A DNA stretch of 64,000 bases from Vibrio parahaemolyticus (GCF_900460535.1 NZ_UHIL01000001.1:3162001-3226000); one strand, 5' to 3'. Numbered from the stretch's first letter, positions 47,535 through 58,811 are shown. A program made the numbers and translations. Notes: generated by a model not told the origin, from the sequence alone.

Positions 47535-48260
47535 ATGGCGGTACTGAGTGCAAAAAATCTCGCAAAGAGCTACAAAAAGCGCAAAGTCGTCACCGATGTT
47601 AGCTTAGAAGTAGAGTCTGGTCAGATTGTGGGCTTACTTGGTCCTAACGGTGCCGGTAAAACCACCTCGTTTTACATGATTGTTGGTCTGGTGCCTCGTG
47701 ATGAAGGCACCATCACCATTGACGACAAAGACATCAGTATTTTGCCAATGCACAGCCGCTCTCGCATGGGTATTGGCTATCTACCGCAGGAAGCGTCGAT
47801 TTTCCGCAAACTGTCCGTGGAAGATAACATCATGGCCGTATTGGAAACTCGCCAAGAAATGACCCGCGAAGAGCGTCAGGACAAGCTGGAAGATTTGTTA
47901 GAAGAATTCCACATACAGCACATAAGAACCAGTGCGGGTATGGCACTATCGGGTGGTGAACGTCGCCGAGTCGAAATCGCTCGAGCTCTTGCGGCAAACC
48001 CACAATTCATTTTGTTGGATGAACCTTTCGCAGGTGTCGACCCTATTTCGGTTAATGACATCAAGAAAATCATCGAGCACCTACGCGATCGTGGCCTTGG
48101 TGTATTAATCACAGACCATAACGTACGTGAAACACTGGACGTATGTGAAAAAGCCTATATCGTAAGCCAAGGGCACCTCATTGCATCGGGAACTCCGGAA
48201 GAAGTTCTGAACAATGAACAGGTGAAACAAGTTTATCTCGGCGAACAATTCCGTCTATGA
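47535..48260 (+). CDS. lptB: LPS export ABC transporter ATPase LptB
   Basis: 241 aa. Walker [13 protein letters not shown], signature [15 protein letters not shown], Walker [14 protein letters not shown], switch His in ITDHNV. Works with LptF and LptG, encoded 23 kb away in this window. Starts 1 nt after lptA stop. Confidence 0.97.
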   Translation: MAVLSAKNLAKSYKKRKVVTDVSLEVESGQIVGLLGPNGAGKTTSFYMIVGLVPRDEGTITIDDKDISILPMHSRSRMGIGYLPQEASIFRKLSVEDNIMAVLETRQEMTREERQDKLEDLLEEFHIQHIRTSAGMALSGGERRRVEIARALAANPQFILLDEPFAGVDPISVNDIKKIIEHLRDRGLGVLITDHNVRETLDVCEKAYIVSQGHLIASGTPEEVLNNEQVKQVYLGEQFRL

Positions 48261-48310
48261 TTACATTAGGAACGGTAAGATTCTGAGCATTACAAGGTAA
48301 GTAACACTGA

Positions 48311-49777
48311 ATGAAACCTTCATTACAACTCAAGCTAGGTCAACAGTTAGCCATGACGCCACAGTTGCAACAAGCGATTCGCTTGCTGCAGTTGTCGACT
48401 CTCGATCTTCAACAAGAAATCCAAGAAGCGTTGGACTCAAACCCGCTATTGGAAGTTGAAGAAGGCCACGAAGAACCTCAAGCAAATGGTGAAGACAAAT
48501 CAGCACTCGAAACTGCTGACAACAGTGCCAACGAGCCAACAGAAATCGAAGTTCCTGATAGTTCTGACGTCATCGAAAAATCCGAAATCAGCTCAGAGCT
48601 TGAAATCGACACAACTTGGGATGATGTCTACAGCGCAAATACGGGCAGTACCGGTTTAGCGTTAGACGATGATATGCCGGTCTACCAAGGCGAAACCACA
48701 GAATCGCTGCACGATTACTTAATGTGGCAACTCGACTTAACGCCTTTCAGTGAAACCGACCGTACGATTGCCATTGCCATCATTGATGCGATTGACGATT
48801 ACGGCTATCTGACCCTATCTCCTGAAGAGATTCACGAAAGCTTCGACAACGAAGATATTGAGTTGGATGAAGTCGAAGCCGTGCGCAAACGCATCCAACA
48901 GTTTGACCCGCTTGGTGTGGCATCGCGGAACCTGCAAGAATGCTTACTACTGCAACTTGCAACCTTCCCAGAAGACACGCCTTGGCTTGCGGAAGCCAAA
49001 ATGATTCTTGCCGATCACATCGATCACCTTGGTAATCGCGATTACAAACTGGTCATCAAAGAAACTAAGCTAAAAGAAGCGGATCTACGCGAAGTATTAA
49101 AACTGATCCAACAGTTAGATCCTCGTCCGGGCAGCCGCATTACCCCAGACGACACAGAATACGTCATTCCGGACGTATCGGTATTTAAAGATCATGGGAA
49201 ATGGACCGTTTCCATCAACCCTGACAGCATTCCAAAGTTAAAAGTTAACCAACAATACGCTCAATTAGGCAAAGGCAACAGTGCGGATAGCCAGTACATT
49301 CGCAGCAATTTGCAAGAGGCAAAATGGTTAATTAAGAGCTTAGAGAGCAGAAACGAGACGCTACTCAAAGTTGCAAGATGTATTGTTGAACATCAACAAG
49401 ATTTCTTCGAGTATGGTGAAGAAGCCATGAAGCCAATGGTACTCAATGATGTAGCCTTGGCGGTGGACATGCATGAATCCACAATATCTCGTGTTACGAC
49501 ACAAAAGTTCATGCATACGCCACGTGGCATTTTTGAATTGAAGTACTTCTTCTCCAGCCACGTCAGTACAGACAATGGCGGAGAATGTTCGTCAACAGCA
49601 ATCCGTGCACTCATTAAGAAACTGGTCGCGGCAGAGAATACTGCTAAACCACTTAGTGACAGTAAGATTGCTGCTCTTCTGGCTGACCAAGGGATTCAGG
49701 TCGCAAGACGTACGATAGCTAAATATCGAGAATCCTTGGGTATTGCCCCTTCAAGTCAGCGTAAACGCCTACTTTAA
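48311..49777 (+). CDS. rpoN: RNA polymerase sigma-54 factor
   Basis: 488 aa. N-terminal activator-interacting region ([20 protein letters not shown]), acidic linker, core-binding domain, and the C-terminal RpoN box [10 protein letters not shown]. Governs flagella, nitrogen and other enhancer-dependent promoters in Vibrio. In the standard lptB-rpoN-hpf-ptsN order. Confidence 0.98.
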   Translation: MKPSLQLKLGQQLAMTPQLQQAIRLLQLSTLDLQQEIQEALDSNPLLEVEEGHEEPQANGEDKSALETADNSANEPTEIEVPDSSDVIEKSEISSELEIDTTWDDVYSANTGSTGLALDDDMPVYQGETTESLHDYLMWQLDLTPFSETDRTIAIAIIDAIDDYGYLTLSPEEIHESFDNEDIELDEVEAVRKRIQQFDPLGVASRNLQECLLLQLATFPEDTPWLAEAKMILADHIDHLGNRDYKLVIKETKLKEADLREVLKLIQQLDPRPGSRITPDDTEYVIPDVSVFKDHGKWTVSINPDSIPKLKVNQQYAQLGKGNSADSQYIRSNLQEAKWLIKSLESRNETLLKVARCIVEHQQDFFEYGEEAMKPMVLNDVALAVDMHESTISRVTTQKFMHTPRGIFELKYFFSSHVSTDNGGECSSTAIRALIKKLVAAENTAKPLSDSKIAALLADQGIQVARRTIAKYRESLGIAPSSQRKRLL

Positions 49778-49801
49778 GGCACTAACTGAAAAGGAAAGTC
49801 T

Positions 49802-50089
49802 ATGCAAATCAATATTCAAGGCCATCACGTTGATCTTACCGATTCAATGCAAGACTATGTTCAATCTAAGTTTCAGAAGCTCGAAAGGTTCTTCGACCAT
49901 ATCAATCAAGTACAAGTTGTACTAAAAGTTGAAAAAATTAACCAAATCGCGGAAGCTACACTCCACGTAAATCATGGCGAAATCCACGCATCAGCCGATG
50001 ACGAGAATATGTATGCCGCGATCGATTCGCTGGTAGATAAATTGGTTCGCCAACTTAATAAGCACAAAGAAAAACTAAACAGTCATTAA
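49802..50089 (+). CDS. hpf: Ribosome hibernation promoting factor (short HPF)
   Basis: 95 aa, short form. MQINIQGHHVDLTDSMQDYV, KLERFFDHINQVQVVLKVEK and a basic C-terminal helix (KLVRQLNKHKEK). Stabilises hibernating 100S ribosomes. Between rpoN and ptsN. Confidence 0.95.
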   Translation: MQINIQGHHVDLTDSMQDYVQSKFQKLERFFDHINQVQVVLKVEKINQIAEATLHVNHGEIHASADDENMYAAIDSLVDKLVRQLNKHKEKLNSH

Positions 50090-50091
50090 TC

Positions 50092-50538
50092 ATGCAACTG
50101 AGCGAAATACTGTCATTGGACTGCACGAAAAGTGCAGTCCACTGTACGAGTAAAAAACGCGCCCTCGAAATGATCAGCCAAATCGTCGCTGAACACACGG
50201 GCCAAGATTCTACCGAGCTGTTTGAGTGCATGCTCAACAGAGAGAAAATGGGCAGTACTGGTATCGGAAACGGTATTGCAATCCCACATGCACGAATGCA
50301 ATCTAGCGACAAAGCCATTGCGGTACTTCTGCAATGCGATGAAGCAATTGAATTTGATGCGATTGACAATCGACCTGTCGACCTTTTATTTGCACTCCTT
50401 GTACCAGAAGAACAGTGCAAAGAGCACCTCAAGACTCTATCCTCTATGGCAGAACGTCTGAGCGACAAGCAAGTACTGAAATTGCTACGCAATGCTCAGA
50501 GTGATGAAGAACTCTACGACATCATGATTCACCAATAA
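50092..50538 (+). CDS. ptsN: Nitrogen phosphotransferase EIIA (PtsN)
   Basis: 148 aa. Phosphorylatable His in [13 protein letters not shown], plus [15 protein letters not shown]. Regulates potassium and nitrogen-linked functions; receives phosphate from NPr encoded two genes on. Starts 2 nt after hpf. Confidence 0.96.
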   Translation: MQLSEILSLDCTKSAVHCTSKKRALEMISQIVAEHTGQDSTELFECMLNREKMGSTGIGNGIAIPHARMQSSDKAIAVLLQCDEAIEFDAIDNRPVDLLFALLVPEEQCKEHLKTLSSMAERLSDKQVLKLLRNAQSDEELYDIMIHQ

Positions 50539-50552
50539 GCAGGACGATCACC

Positions 50553-51416
50553 ATGCGATTAATTGTTGTTAGCGGGCACTCTGGTGCAGGCAAAAGTATT
50601 GCGTTGCGCGTGCTAGAGGACTTAGGGTACTACTGTATCGACAACCTACCAGTAAACCTATTGGATGCGTTTGTGCACTCCATCGCTGACAGCAAGCAAA
50701 ATGTTGCGGTGAGCATTGATATCCGCAACATCCCCAAAAAGCTCAAAGAATTGACTGGCACGTTAGAGCAGCTAAAAACTGAACTCGATGTAACCGTACT
50801 TTTCTTAGACGCCAATAAGGAAACCTTGCTCAAACGCTACAGCGAAACTCGTCGTATCCACCCGCTATCATTAGGCGGTCAGTCTCTATCGCTCGAGCAA
50901 GCTATCGAGCGAGAAAAAGAGATCCTGACACCACTAAAAGCGCATGCGGATTTAATCCTCAACAGTAGCGGTCAGTCTTTGCATGAACTGAGTGAAACAG
51001 TTCGCATGCGAGTAGAAGGACGTGATCGCAAAGGCTTGGTGATGGTCTTTGAATCATTCGGCTTTAAATACGGCCTTCCGTCTGATGCAGATTACGTATT
51101 TGATGTGCGATTCCTACCGAACCCACACTGGGAACCTGCACTGCGCCCACTAACGGGTTTAGATGCTCCTATCGCTGCGTTTTTGGAACAGCACCAGTCG
51201 GTATTGAGTCTCAAGTACCAGATAGAAAGTTTTATTGAAACTTGGCTACCTTTGCTCGAAAAAAATAATCGCAGCTATCTCACCGTAGCCATTGGCTGTA
51301 CTGGCGGCAAGCACCGCTCAGTGTATTTAACCCAACAGATTGGCGAGTACTTTGCGGATAAAGGGCATCAAGTTCAGATTCGTCACACCTCGCTCGAGAA
51401 AAATGCTAAGGAGTAG
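50553..51416 (+). CDS. rapZ: RNase adapter protein RapZ
   Basis: 287 aa. N-terminal P-loop [20 protein letters not shown], DxxN segment [12 protein letters not shown], and C-terminal [13 protein letters not shown]. Guides RNase E to GlmZ RNA to control amino-sugar synthesis. Uniformly placed between ptsN and npr. Confidence 0.97.
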   Translation: MRLIVVSGHSGAGKSIALRVLEDLGYYCIDNLPVNLLDAFVHSIADSKQNVAVSIDIRNIPKKLKELTGTLEQLKTELDVTVLFLDANKETLLKRYSETRRIHPLSLGGQSLSLEQAIEREKEILTPLKAHADLILNSSGQSLHELSETVRMRVEGRDRKGLVMVFESFGFKYGLPSDADYVFDVRFLPNPHWEPALRPLTGLDAPIAAFLEQHQSVLSLKYQIESFIETWLPLLEKNNRSYLTVAIGCTGGKHRSVYLTQQIGEYFADKGHQVQIRHTSLEKNAKE

Positions 51417-51418
51417 CA

Positions 51419-51694
51419 GTGGAGTTAAGTCGTAAAGTATTGATTCAAAATCGTCTTGGGTTACACGCGCGCGCCGCAGTTAAGTTGGTAGAACTTGCGC
51501 AAAGCTTTGATGCTGTAGTAACCATCGACAATGAAGAAGACAAAACCGCCACCGCAGACAGCGTGATGGGGCTGCTGATGTTGGAATCGGCTCAAGGACA
51601 ATACGTAACGATTCATGCCACAGGCGATCAAGCAGAGTTGGCACTCGACGCTGTATGTCATCTGATTGAAGACAAGTTTGACGAAGGCGAGTAA
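51419..51694 (+). CDS. ptsO: Nitrogen-PTS phosphocarrier NPr
   Basis: 91 aa HPr-like protein with GTG start 2 nt after rapZ stop (GGAGTAG forms the ribosome-binding site). Phospho-His in [10 protein letters not shown], then the regulatory region [11 protein letters not shown]. Last gene of the rpoN operon. Confidence 0.95.
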   Translation: MELSRKVLIQNRLGLHARAAVKLVELAQSFDAVVTIDNEEDKTATADSVMGLLMLESAQGQYVTIHATGDQAELALDAVCHLIEDKFDEGE

Positions 51695-51913
51695 TTTACT
51701 CGCTTTCTTAGTTCCAATCTCTAGCCTCCAAACTGAATAGAGCGCAATCCCCTTTCCTAGCTAAAAAGTACAGCGATATCTCTCCCAAATCTTTGCGACT
51801 GCTCTGGTCACTCAACAAATAATTTTGTCCTGTTTCACAAGTTGTTATTAAAAGGTGCCTAGAATTAAGTTATTATTCAAAGCATTGTAAATATCAGGAA
51901 TTGGGAGGAACGA

Positions 51914-53269
51914 ATGGCAGAGCAAATAGAATTCGACCAAGCTCACCAAGCCCTCCAAGAAGTCACAGAAGCGCTGGAAAACGGCCGCTTCGTCCATGTT
52001 CGTCGTCAGCTTCAGGACATGGAACCTGAGGATATTGCTCACCTTTTAGAAGCATCCCCACGTAAAAGCCGTGAAGTTCTTTGGCAACTTACCGACCCCG
52101 AAGATTATGGTGAAATTCTTGACGAACTAAACGAAGACGTTAAAGACAGCCTTGTATCAAAAATGGCTCCCGAAGACCTTGCAGAGGCGACGGAAGGCAT
52201 GGATACCGATGACGTTGCGTACGTCCTACGTAGCTTGCCAGATGATCTTTCTCGTGAAGTTCTCTCCCAAATGGATTCAGCAGATCGTGCTCGCGTCGAG
52301 ACGGCACTGTCTTATCCTGAAGACACCGCTGGTGGGTTGATGAACACGGACGTTATCACGATTCGTGGTGACGTTGATGTCGACGTAGTCCTGCGTTATC
52401 TGCGTATGAAGGGCGAGTTGCCTGAAGCCACCGATGCGCTCTACGTGATTGATGACGAAAGCAAACTGATTGGCGAACTCCCAATCACGACACTTATCAC
52501 GACCCAACCCGACGTAAAAATTATCGACGTCATGGAAGATGCTGACGATGCGATTACCGTTGACACCAGTGACTCAGACGTTGCTAGCCTGTTTGAACGT
52601 CGTAATTGGGTGTCAGCACCCGTAGTGGATGAAAACCAGCACCTTGTCGGTCGTATCACCATCGATGACGTGGTTGACGTTATTCGTGAAGACGCCGAAC
52701 ACTCAATGATGAGTATGGCGGGTATGGATGATGACGAAGATACCTTCGCTCCCGTCTTCAAATCCGCGCGTAAACGAAGTGTTTGGCTCGGAGCCAATGT
52801 CCTAGCTGCATTAGCTGCTGCTTCGGTTTCCAACATGTTTGAAGCCACGCTGGACCAAATGGCGGCAATTGCGGTCTTGATGACCATCGTGCCATCCATG
52901 GGTGGTGTTGCAGGTAACCAAACCGTTGCACTAGTTATTCGTGGCCTTGCTTTAGGTCATATCGGTGACTCGAACAAACGTGAACTGTTGATGAAAGAAG
53001 CCGCGATCGGTTTGCTTAACGGCATCATGTGGGCGTTGATCATCGGTGGTATCGTTGTGGTTTGGAAAGGTAACTGGATGCTCGGAGGTATCATCTCTGC
53101 CGCCATGTTGACCAACCTGTTCGTGGCCGGGGTTGCAGGGGTAACCATCCCTGTCCTTCTGAAGAAGATGAATATCGATCCTGCCCTTGCTGGCGGTATG
53201 GCACTGACGACTGTCACTGATGTGATTGGCTTGTCTGTTTTCCTCGGTCTCGCAACCTTGCTGATCTAA
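51914..53269 (+). CDS. mgtE: Magnesium transporter MgtE
   Basis: 451 aa. N domain (about 25-135), two CBS domains (about 140-260), plug helix and five TM helices (about 285-450) with GVAGNQTVALVIRGLALG, the selectivity region. Gated by Mg2+. Typical Vibrio position behind npr; terminator follows. Confidence 0.96.
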   Translation: MAEQIEFDQAHQALQEVTEALENGRFVHVRRQLQDMEPEDIAHLLEASPRKSREVLWQLTDPEDYGEILDELNEDVKDSLVSKMAPEDLAEATEGMDTDDVAYVLRSLPDDLSREVLSQMDSADRARVETALSYPEDTAGGLMNTDVITIRGDVDVDVVLRYLRMKGELPEATDALYVIDDESKLIGELPITTLITTQPDVKIIDVMEDADDAITVDTSDSDVASLFERRNWVSAPVVDENQHLVGRITIDDVVDVIREDAEHSMMSMAGMDDDEDTFAPVFKSARKRSVWLGANVLAALAAASVSNMFEATLDQMAAIAVLMTIVPSMGGVAGNQTVALVIRGLALGHIGDSNKRELLMKEAAIGLLNGIMWALIIGGIVVVWKGNWMLGGIISAAMLTNLFVAGVAGVTIPVLLKKMNIDPALAGGMALTTVTDVIGLSVFLGLATLLI

Positions 53270-53293
53270 GCCAGTAACCAACAATGAGCATTA

Positions 53294-53323
53294 AAAAAGC
53301 CTGATGAACACATCAGGCTTTTT
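53294..53323. terminator. Bidirectional terminator between mgtE and pmbA
   Basis: AAAAAGCCTGATG / CATCAGGCTTTTT. Confidence 0.92.
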
Positions 53324-53345
53324 GGTATTTCCGCGCTAGTAACTA

Positions 53346-54689
53346 TTATTCACCTGCGACTTTCATTGTGTCGAGCAAGATAGAACCGGTTTGGATTTGT
53401 GAGCGTGTTTCAATATCACTACCAACTGCCACAATCTTGGTGAACATGTCTTTTAGATTACCGGCGATGGTAATTTCAGAGACTGGGTATTGGATTTCAC
53501 CGTTCTCAACCCAGAAGCCTGCCGCACCGCGAGAGTAATCACCCGTTACCACGTTCACACCTTGGCCCATCACTTCTGTTACCAAAAGGCCTGTGCCTAA
53601 TTCCTTCAGCATTTGCTCAAAGTTTTGGCCTGTCGACTTCACGTACCAGTTGTGAATACCACCAGCGTGACCGGTTGGATCCATCTTCATCTTGCGAGCG
53701 GCATAACTGGTCAGTAGATAGGTCGCCAACACACCATCGGTAATGATTTCACGATCTTGCGTATAAACGCCTTCACTATCGAATGGGCTGGAAGCCAAAC
53801 CGCGCAATACATGCGGACGCTCTGAAATATTGAACCATTCAGGCAAGACTTGTTTACCCAAATGATCCAGTAAGAAAGAAGATTTGCGGTACAGATTGCC
53901 ACCGCTGATCGCCATCACTAGGTGACCAATCAAGCCAGTTGCCACATCTGCCGCAAACATAATTGGGTATTGGCCCGTTTTCAATCGTTGAGCATCCAGT
54001 CGGCTTACAGTATTTTCCGCCGCTTTGCGGCCGACGGTTTCTGGCGTCCACAAATCATCACGATGGCGGGCAACGGTATAGCTGTAGTCACGTTCCATTT
54101 CGCCATTTTTGCCTACGCCAATAACGCAGCAGCTTGTGCTGTGGCGGCTAGACGCGTAGCTTGCTAACAAACCATGGCTGTTTCCGTAGACTTTGACGCC
54201 GTAGTGGCTATCGTAGCTTGCACCGTCACTTTGCTTGATTGCATCGCTGTAGCTTAGCGCTTCTTTCTCAGCGGCAATCGCCACTTGCGCTGCGTAGTCT
54301 GGGTCTGGAGAGTCTGGGTGGAAAAGGTCAAGATCTGGCACCTCTTTCACCATAAATTCTTTCGGCGCTGGGCCTGCGAATGGGTCTTCAGATGTGTAAT
54401 GAGCGATATCAAGCGCGGCATTCACTGTCTGTTCAATCGCCGCTTCACTCAAATCAGATGTGGAAGCGCTGCCCTTACGTTGGCCTCGGTAAACGGTAAT
54501 GCCAAGCGCACCATCACTGTTGAACTCGACATTTTCTACATCACCCATTCGAGTGGAAACACTCAAACCTGTGCTTTTAGTAATTGCGACTTCTGCTGCA
54601 TCCGACTTCGCCGACGCGAGCTCCAATGCTCGTGCCACGGCTTGCTCTAGCTCGGTACGTTGCTCAGCAACCTGCTGTTTAATATCCAT
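53346..54689 (-). CDS. pmbA: Metalloprotease-like subunit PmbA (TldE)
   Basis: 447 aa. Partner of the TldD protease; the two mature microcin B17 and degrade unfolded or modified peptides. Family features: [55 protein letters not shown]. The TldD partner is encoded at the right window edge. Confidence 0.95.
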   Translation of the reverse strand: MDIKQQVAEQRTELEQAVARALELASAKSDAAEVAITKSTGLSVSTRMGDVENVEFNSDGALGITVYRGQRKGSASTSDLSEAAIEQTVNAALDIAHYTSEDPFAGPAPKEFMVKEVPDLDLFHPDSPDPDYAAQVAIAAEKEALSYSDAIKQSDGASYDSHYGVKVYGNSHGLLASYASSRHSTSCCVIGVGKNGEMERDYSYTVARHRDDLWTPETVGRKAAENTVSRLDAQRLKTGQYPIMFAADVATGLIGHLVMAISGGNLYRKSSFLLDHLGKQVLPEWFNISERPHVLRGLASSPFDSEGVYTQDREIITDGVLATYLLTSYAARKMKMDPTGHAGGIHNWYVKSTGQNFEQMLKELGTGLLVTEVMGQGVNVVTGDYSRGAAGFWVENGEIQYPVSEITIAGNLKDMFTKIVAVGSDIETRSQIQTGSILLDTMKVAGE

Positions 54690-54799
54690 TGTCTTTCACA
54701 TCTTGTATTCAATACGCAATAGAATAACAAGAATTTCGCTTTCTCCCCACGATTCTTGTTAAAATAGTCATAATATTAATCAAAACACAGGCAACTGAA

Positions 54800-55327
54800 A
54801 TGGCACGTAAGAATCAAAAAGCGCCATGGGAACCAGAAGAAGAGATCATCTGGGTAAGTAAATCCGAGATGAAGCGAGACATGGAAGAGCTGCAAAAGCT
54901 TGGCGAAGAGCTTGTCGGCCTAAAGCCAGCAGTTCTCGAAAAGTTTCCATTGAGCGAAGACCTGCGAGAAGCAATTGCCGATGCACAGCGCTTTAAGAAC
55001 GAAGCGCGTCGTCGTCAGCTACAACGTATCGGTAAATTGATGCGTTATGAAGACCCAGAACCAATCCAAGCGGCATTGGACAAAGTACGCAACAAACACT
55101 CACAAGCAACAGCAGCGCTGCATAAACTTGAAATGCTGCGTGATCGCGTTGTGGAAGAAGGCGACAAAGCCATTGATGACGTAATGGAGTTGTACCCAGA
55201 AGCGGATCGTCAGCGTCTACGCCAACTTGCACGCCAAGCAGCGAAAGAGAAAAAAGCCGGTAAACCAGCAAAATCTTACCGTGAAATTTTCCAAATCCTG
55301 AAAGCGTTAAACGAAGAAGAAATCTAA
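54800..55327 (+). CDS. darP: Ribosome-associated protein DarP (YjgA)
   Basis: 175 aa highly charged helical protein that aids 50S subunit assembly. [38 protein letters not shown], then [14 protein letters not shown]. Divergent from pmbA, the usual arrangement. Confidence 0.94.
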   Translation: MARKNQKAPWEPEEEIIWVSKSEMKRDMEELQKLGEELVGLKPAVLEKFPLSEDLREAIADAQRFKNEARRRQLQRIGKLMRYEDPEPIQAALDKVRNKHSQATAALHKLEMLRDRVVEEGDKAIDDVMELYPEADRQRLRQLARQAAKEKKAGKPAKSYREIFQILKALNEEEI

Positions 55328-55351
55328 TCTTCCTTCGTAAACCATAAAGAC

Positions 55352-55378
55352 AAAGCAGACCACTAGGTCTGCTTTTTT
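55352..55378. terminator. Terminator between darP and hydroxyacid dehydrogenase gene
   Basis: AAAGCAGACC-ACTA-GGTCTGCTTTTTT between convergent genes. Confidence 0.9.
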
Positions 55379-55399
55379 AATGCGGATAATCAACGCCCA

Positions 55400-56362
55400 C
55401 TAAGCGAGGCGATTGAGGAGCTCTCCGCGCTGAAACGCGTTAATGTTCTCAATCAGAATGTCAGCCAAGCGTTGAATCGACGAATCACTTCCCCACGCAA
55501 CATGAGGCGTTAACAGCAAATTCGGTAAGTGAATATTAGCGATCAGAGGGTTGCTCTCATCGGCAGGCTCCTGAGTAAATACATCAAAACCCGCAGCTGC
55601 GATCTCACCCTGTTTTAGCGCATCCACCAACGCTTGCTCATCAACCAAACCGCCACGACCGGTGTTGAGTAGAATCGCGTTTGGTTTCATTTGCTGTAAC
55701 TCGGCTTTGCCAATCAAATTCTGCGTATGCTCGTTAAGCGGACAGTGCAAAGTCAACGCGTCAGAGTGTTTCAACACTTCCTCAAATGGCACATAACCTG
55801 GTCGACATCCTGCCGCCCCTTTACGCTCCGCAAATAAAACGGTCATACCTAGCGCTTGAGCCAGATTCGCCGTGGCTTGCCCCAATGCACCACTACCGAC
55901 GACACCTAGCGTACTGCCGCCAACATCCCCGATGGAATGAGTAAAAAAGCAGAACTGCTTATTACGCTGCCATTCGCCAGCCGTAATGTCTTGATGGTAC
56001 CCAAACAAGTTTCGACGCAAAGCAAACAACATCGCGATCACATGCTCAGGCACAGATCGAGTGGCATAACCACGTACGTTCGCGACTGCAATGCCATGTT
56101 CAGCACAATAGTTCACGTCGACATTGTTAAACCCTGTCGCCGCAACGGCAATCATCTTGAGCTGAGGCAGCTGCGAAAGTACCGATTGATCCAACACCAC
56201 TTTATTGCTGATGACGATATCGGCATCAGCCAAGCGCTCAACCACGAACTCAGGCGGTGTCAGTTCATACTCCATCCAATGATGAGGAAACTCAGGGCGC
56301 GGGACTTGAATGTGATTGGGAATGGTGGCACGGTCGAGAAAGACCACTTTAGGCAGTGACAT
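55400..56362 (-). CDS. D-2-hydroxyacid dehydrogenase (glycerate dehydrogenase-like)
   Basis: 320 aa NAD-dependent enzyme. Rossmann motif VVGSGALGQATAN, substrate loop AATGFNNVDV, catalytic Arg in NTGRGGLVDEQAL, Glu in FTQEPA, and His in LLTPHVAWGS. Closest in pattern to glycerate/hydroxypyruvate dehydrogenases; exact substrate uncertain. Confidence 0.88.
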   Translation of the reverse strand: MSLPKVVFLDRATIPNHIQVPRPEFPHHWMEYELTPPEFVVERLADADIVISNKVVLDQSVLSQLPQLKMIAVAATGFNNVDVNYCAEHGIAVANVRGYATRSVPEHVIAMLFALRRNLFGYHQDITAGEWQRNKQFCFFTHSIGDVGGSTLGVVGSGALGQATANLAQALGMTVLFAERKGAAGCRPGYVPFEEVLKHSDALTLHCPLNEHTQNLIGKAELQQMKPNAILLNTGRGGLVDEQALVDALKQGEIAAAGFDVFTQEPADESNPLIANIHLPNLLLTPHVAWGSDSSIQRLADILIENINAFQRGELLNRLA

Positions 56363-56396
56363 AACGGCTCCTTGTTCACTGCCTAATGAAATCTAT

Positions 56397-57149
56397 TTAT
56401 GGGCGTGGCAGTGTTTTGTAATCAGGTAATTTACGCTCTGGATCGAAATAGTCAAAGATCATCTCTTCGGCTTCCGGGTAAAAGTCACACGGAACAAAAA
56501 TACTGCGGAGCCAGTGACTTTTCGGGTGGTAGAAGCTCAGTTCAGAAGCGTGCAGTTCCAAACGCTCAGAGAAGGCTTTGGCTTCTTCGGTCGCGTAGAA
56601 CTCGTCACCAACAATAGGGTGACCCAACGCTTGCATGTGCACACGCAATTGATGTGATCGGCCAGTAATAGGCAGTAAGCGCACGATGGTCGTCTTTGTT
56701 CCGTCTTCGTGTTCTTCTCGCTTCGCGACTTGGAAGAGAGTTTTTGATGGCTTACCATCTTCAAAACACACTTTTTGCAGCGGACGGTTTGGCCAGTCAC
56801 AGATCAATGGCAGATCGATTTCGCCCTCTTCCTGCTCGACATGACCCCAAACGCGTGCGTAGTAAATTTTATGCGTTAAGCGGAACTGGAACTGCTTTTT
56901 CAACGCACTTTCTGCTCGCTTGTTTTTAGCCAGTACCATCAATCCCGACGTCGACATATCTAAGCGATGCACGACTTGGATATCTGGGTACTCCTCCTGT
57001 AAACGACTCCACATGCTGTCATGGTGTTCTGCAAGACGTCCCGGAACTGACAACAAACCAGACGGCTTATTCACAGCCAAGATATGGTCGTCCTCAAAAA
57101 CGATGTCGATCCAAGGATCTGTCGGTGGGTTGTACTCAAGCATTGCCAT
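56397..57149 (-). CDS. rluA: rRNA/tRNA pseudouridine synthase RluA
   Basis: 250 aa. Catalytic Asp in VVHRLDMSTSGLMVLAKNK, PITGRSHQLRVHMQALGHP, and no S4 domain, which fits RluA (tRNA U32 and 23S U746) rather than RluC or RluD. Downstream partner may be rapA, though rapA lies across the transporter gene here. Confidence 0.92.
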   Translation of the reverse strand: MAMLEYNPPTDPWIDIVFEDDHILAVNKPSGLLSVPGRLAEHHDSMWSRLQEEYPDIQVVHRLDMSTSGLMVLAKNKRAESALKKQFQFRLTHKIYYARVWGHVEQEEGEIDLPLICDWPNRPLQKVCFEDGKPSKTLFQVAKREEHEDGTKTTIVRLLPITGRSHQLRVHMQALGHPIVGDEFYATEEAKAFSERLELHASELSFYHPKSHWLRSIFVPCDFYPEAEEMIFDYFDPERKLPDYKTLPRP

Positions 57150-57305
57150 GGGTGGGATCTCTAGAAAATAAAAACGCCGCGATTATAACGAGGGCTCAGC
57201 CAAAACGCATTTTAATTTCGCGACCAATGAAAACACCAAAACCAACAGGGTTAATCAAGTCAATAAATTCGAAAAATAAAATAAAAACTGATTTGTAAAT
57301 ATAGT

Positions 57306-57333
57306 TTGACAAGTACTGCGGGAGTGATATTTA
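57306..57333 (+). promoter_or_regulatory. Sigma-70 promoter of the NRAMP-like gene
   Basis: Perfect -35 TTGACA and -10 TATTTA with a 16-nt spacer. It gives a leader of about 135 nt with two hairpins (TTCCG/CGGAA near 57359-57370 and CCCGCGA/TCGCGGG at 57412-57437). Confidence 0.55.
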
Positions 57334-57411
57334 TAGAGTGGTTACCCAAATAACTTTATTCCGTTCGGAAAAGCACCCCATAACATTAAATAAGGTTTCA
57401 CGCCGTTTGGA

Positions 57412-57437
57412 TTCCCGCGAACCGTTCTCGCGGGGAA
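57412..57437 (+). other. Hairpin in the leader of the NRAMP-like gene
   Basis: CCCGCGA pairs with TCGCGGG across a 7-nt loop, with flanking TT/AA pairing. No T-run. It could be a 5' UTR regulatory or stability structure; it does not match a riboswitch class I know. Confidence 0.45.
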
Positions 57438-57476
57438 GGTTATGCCGCTATACACAACATCAAAGGACAATAAGAA

Positions 57477-58742
57477 ATGGAATCCGCCGTACCAGATCAA
57501 CCCCAATCCAGAATATCGCTATTTTTCCGCTCACTTGGCCCAGGCATCCTAATGGCTTCTGCGGCGGTGGGTGGCTCTCACCTTGTAGCCTCAACCAAAG
57601 CGGGCGCCATCTATGGCTGGCAACTTGCCGCACTCATCCTGCTCGTAAACCTGTTTAAATACCCATTTTTCCGAGCTGGCGTGCAATACACGATGGGCAC
57701 TGGGCTTACGTTAGTCGAAGGCTACGCGAGACTGGGTCGCCCTTACCTTTGGCTGTTTCTGTTCTTAAGTGTGGTGTCGGCGGTGATCAACACCGCAGCA
57801 TTGTTGATGTTTAGTGCGAGCTTGCTGGGTTACTTCATTCCGTTTTCACTGTCGATGGCATCGTTGAGCATCATCGTTTTGGTCACGTGTTTGATCATTT
57901 TATTCGCCGGCCATTACAAAGCACTCGACACACTTTCGAAAGTGATCATGTCCGTGCTCACCATTGCAACGCTGCTTGCAGTTGCAATTGCGTTTGGTAA
58001 CCCAGTGGAACCCGTCGCGAACTTTGAATCGCCTTCCCCTTGGTCAATTGCGGCAATTGGTTTCATCGTGGTTACGATGGGGTGGATGCCAGCACCAATT
58101 GAGATTTCGTGTTTAACCTCAGCGTGGCTAAAGCGCCAGTCGAGTCAGCAAGAAGTGACACCGCGCTCTGCTCTGTTTGACTTCAACGTTGGCTACATCG
58201 GTACAGCCGTTTTGGCGCTAGTGTTTGTTTCGCTCGGTGCGTTAATGCTGCACGGTTCTGGAATTGAACTGAAGAGCTCCGGGGTAGGCTTCTCGCATCA
58301 GTTGGTTGGCTTGTACGCTTCGACCATCGGTGAATGGTCACGTTACTTAATCGCAGTGATCGCTTTCTTCTGTATTTTCGGCAGCACAATTACTGTTATT
58401 GACGGTTACTCGCGCGTAATTGCCGACTCACAACGCCTGTTGCGTTCTCAAGTGGAAACTGATCCAAAAGCAACGTCGGCGATTATGTTGGCGGTATCAT
58501 TGCTGGCGCTGGGTATCGTCGTATTCTGGGCATCGGCACTGCTGCCTATGCTCGACTTCGCGATGGTTCTGGCGTTTATGACGACACCATTCTTCGCGCT
58601 ACTGAACTACATCTTAGTGAGCAAAACGGACTTGCCGGAACCGCTGGCGGTGGGACGCAAATTGAAATGGCTATCGATTGCTGGGCTCATTTACTTGTTT
58701 GGCTTCTTAGCTTTGTTTATTTGGTGGAAGTGGTTGATGTAA
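57477..58742 (+). CDS. NRAMP-family divalent-cation transporter-like protein (atypical)
   Basis: 421 aa with about eleven TM helices in NRAMP layout. The canonical TM1 metal site (DPGN) is replaced around GPGILMASAAVGGSHLV, and the TM6 site (normally MPHN-like) reads PAPIEISCLTSAW, so the metal ligands Asp, Asn and Met are missing. It resembles the NRAMP-related group that carries other ligands. Substrate is therefore unclear. Possible promoter and leader are upstream. Confidence 0.8.
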   Translation: MESAVPDQPQSRISLFFRSLGPGILMASAAVGGSHLVASTKAGAIYGWQLAALILLVNLFKYPFFRAGVQYTMGTGLTLVEGYARLGRPYLWLFLFLSVVSAVINTAALLMFSASLLGYFIPFSLSMASLSIIVLVTCLIILFAGHYKALDTLSKVIMSVLTIATLLAVAIAFGNPVEPVANFESPSPWSIAAIGFIVVTMGWMPAPIEISCLTSAWLKRQSSQQEVTPRSALFDFNVGYIGTAVLALVFVSLGALMLHGSGIELKSSGVGFSHQLVGLYASTIGEWSRYLIAVIAFFCIFGSTITVIDGYSRVIADSQRLLRSQVETDPKATSAIMLAVSLLALGIVVFWASALLPMLDFAMVLAFMTTPFFALLNYILVSKTDLPEPLAVGRKLKWLSIAGLIYLFGFLALFIWWKWLM

Positions 58743-58766
58743 TCCGCAGGCAAACCGCAGATAAAG

Positions 58767-58795
58767 AAAAAGGTCTTCGATTGAAGACCTTTTTT
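58767..58795. terminator. Bidirectional terminator between the NRAMP-like gene and rapA
   Basis: AAAAGGTCTTC-GATT-GAAGACCTTTT followed by T-run. Confidence 0.92.
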
Positions 58796-58811
58796 AATGC
58801 GTTTTACGCGA

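Noticed and set aside
51695..51913. Possible Mg2+ riboswitch before mgtE
   Set aside because: The 219-nt gap shows no M-box-like architecture that I can identify.
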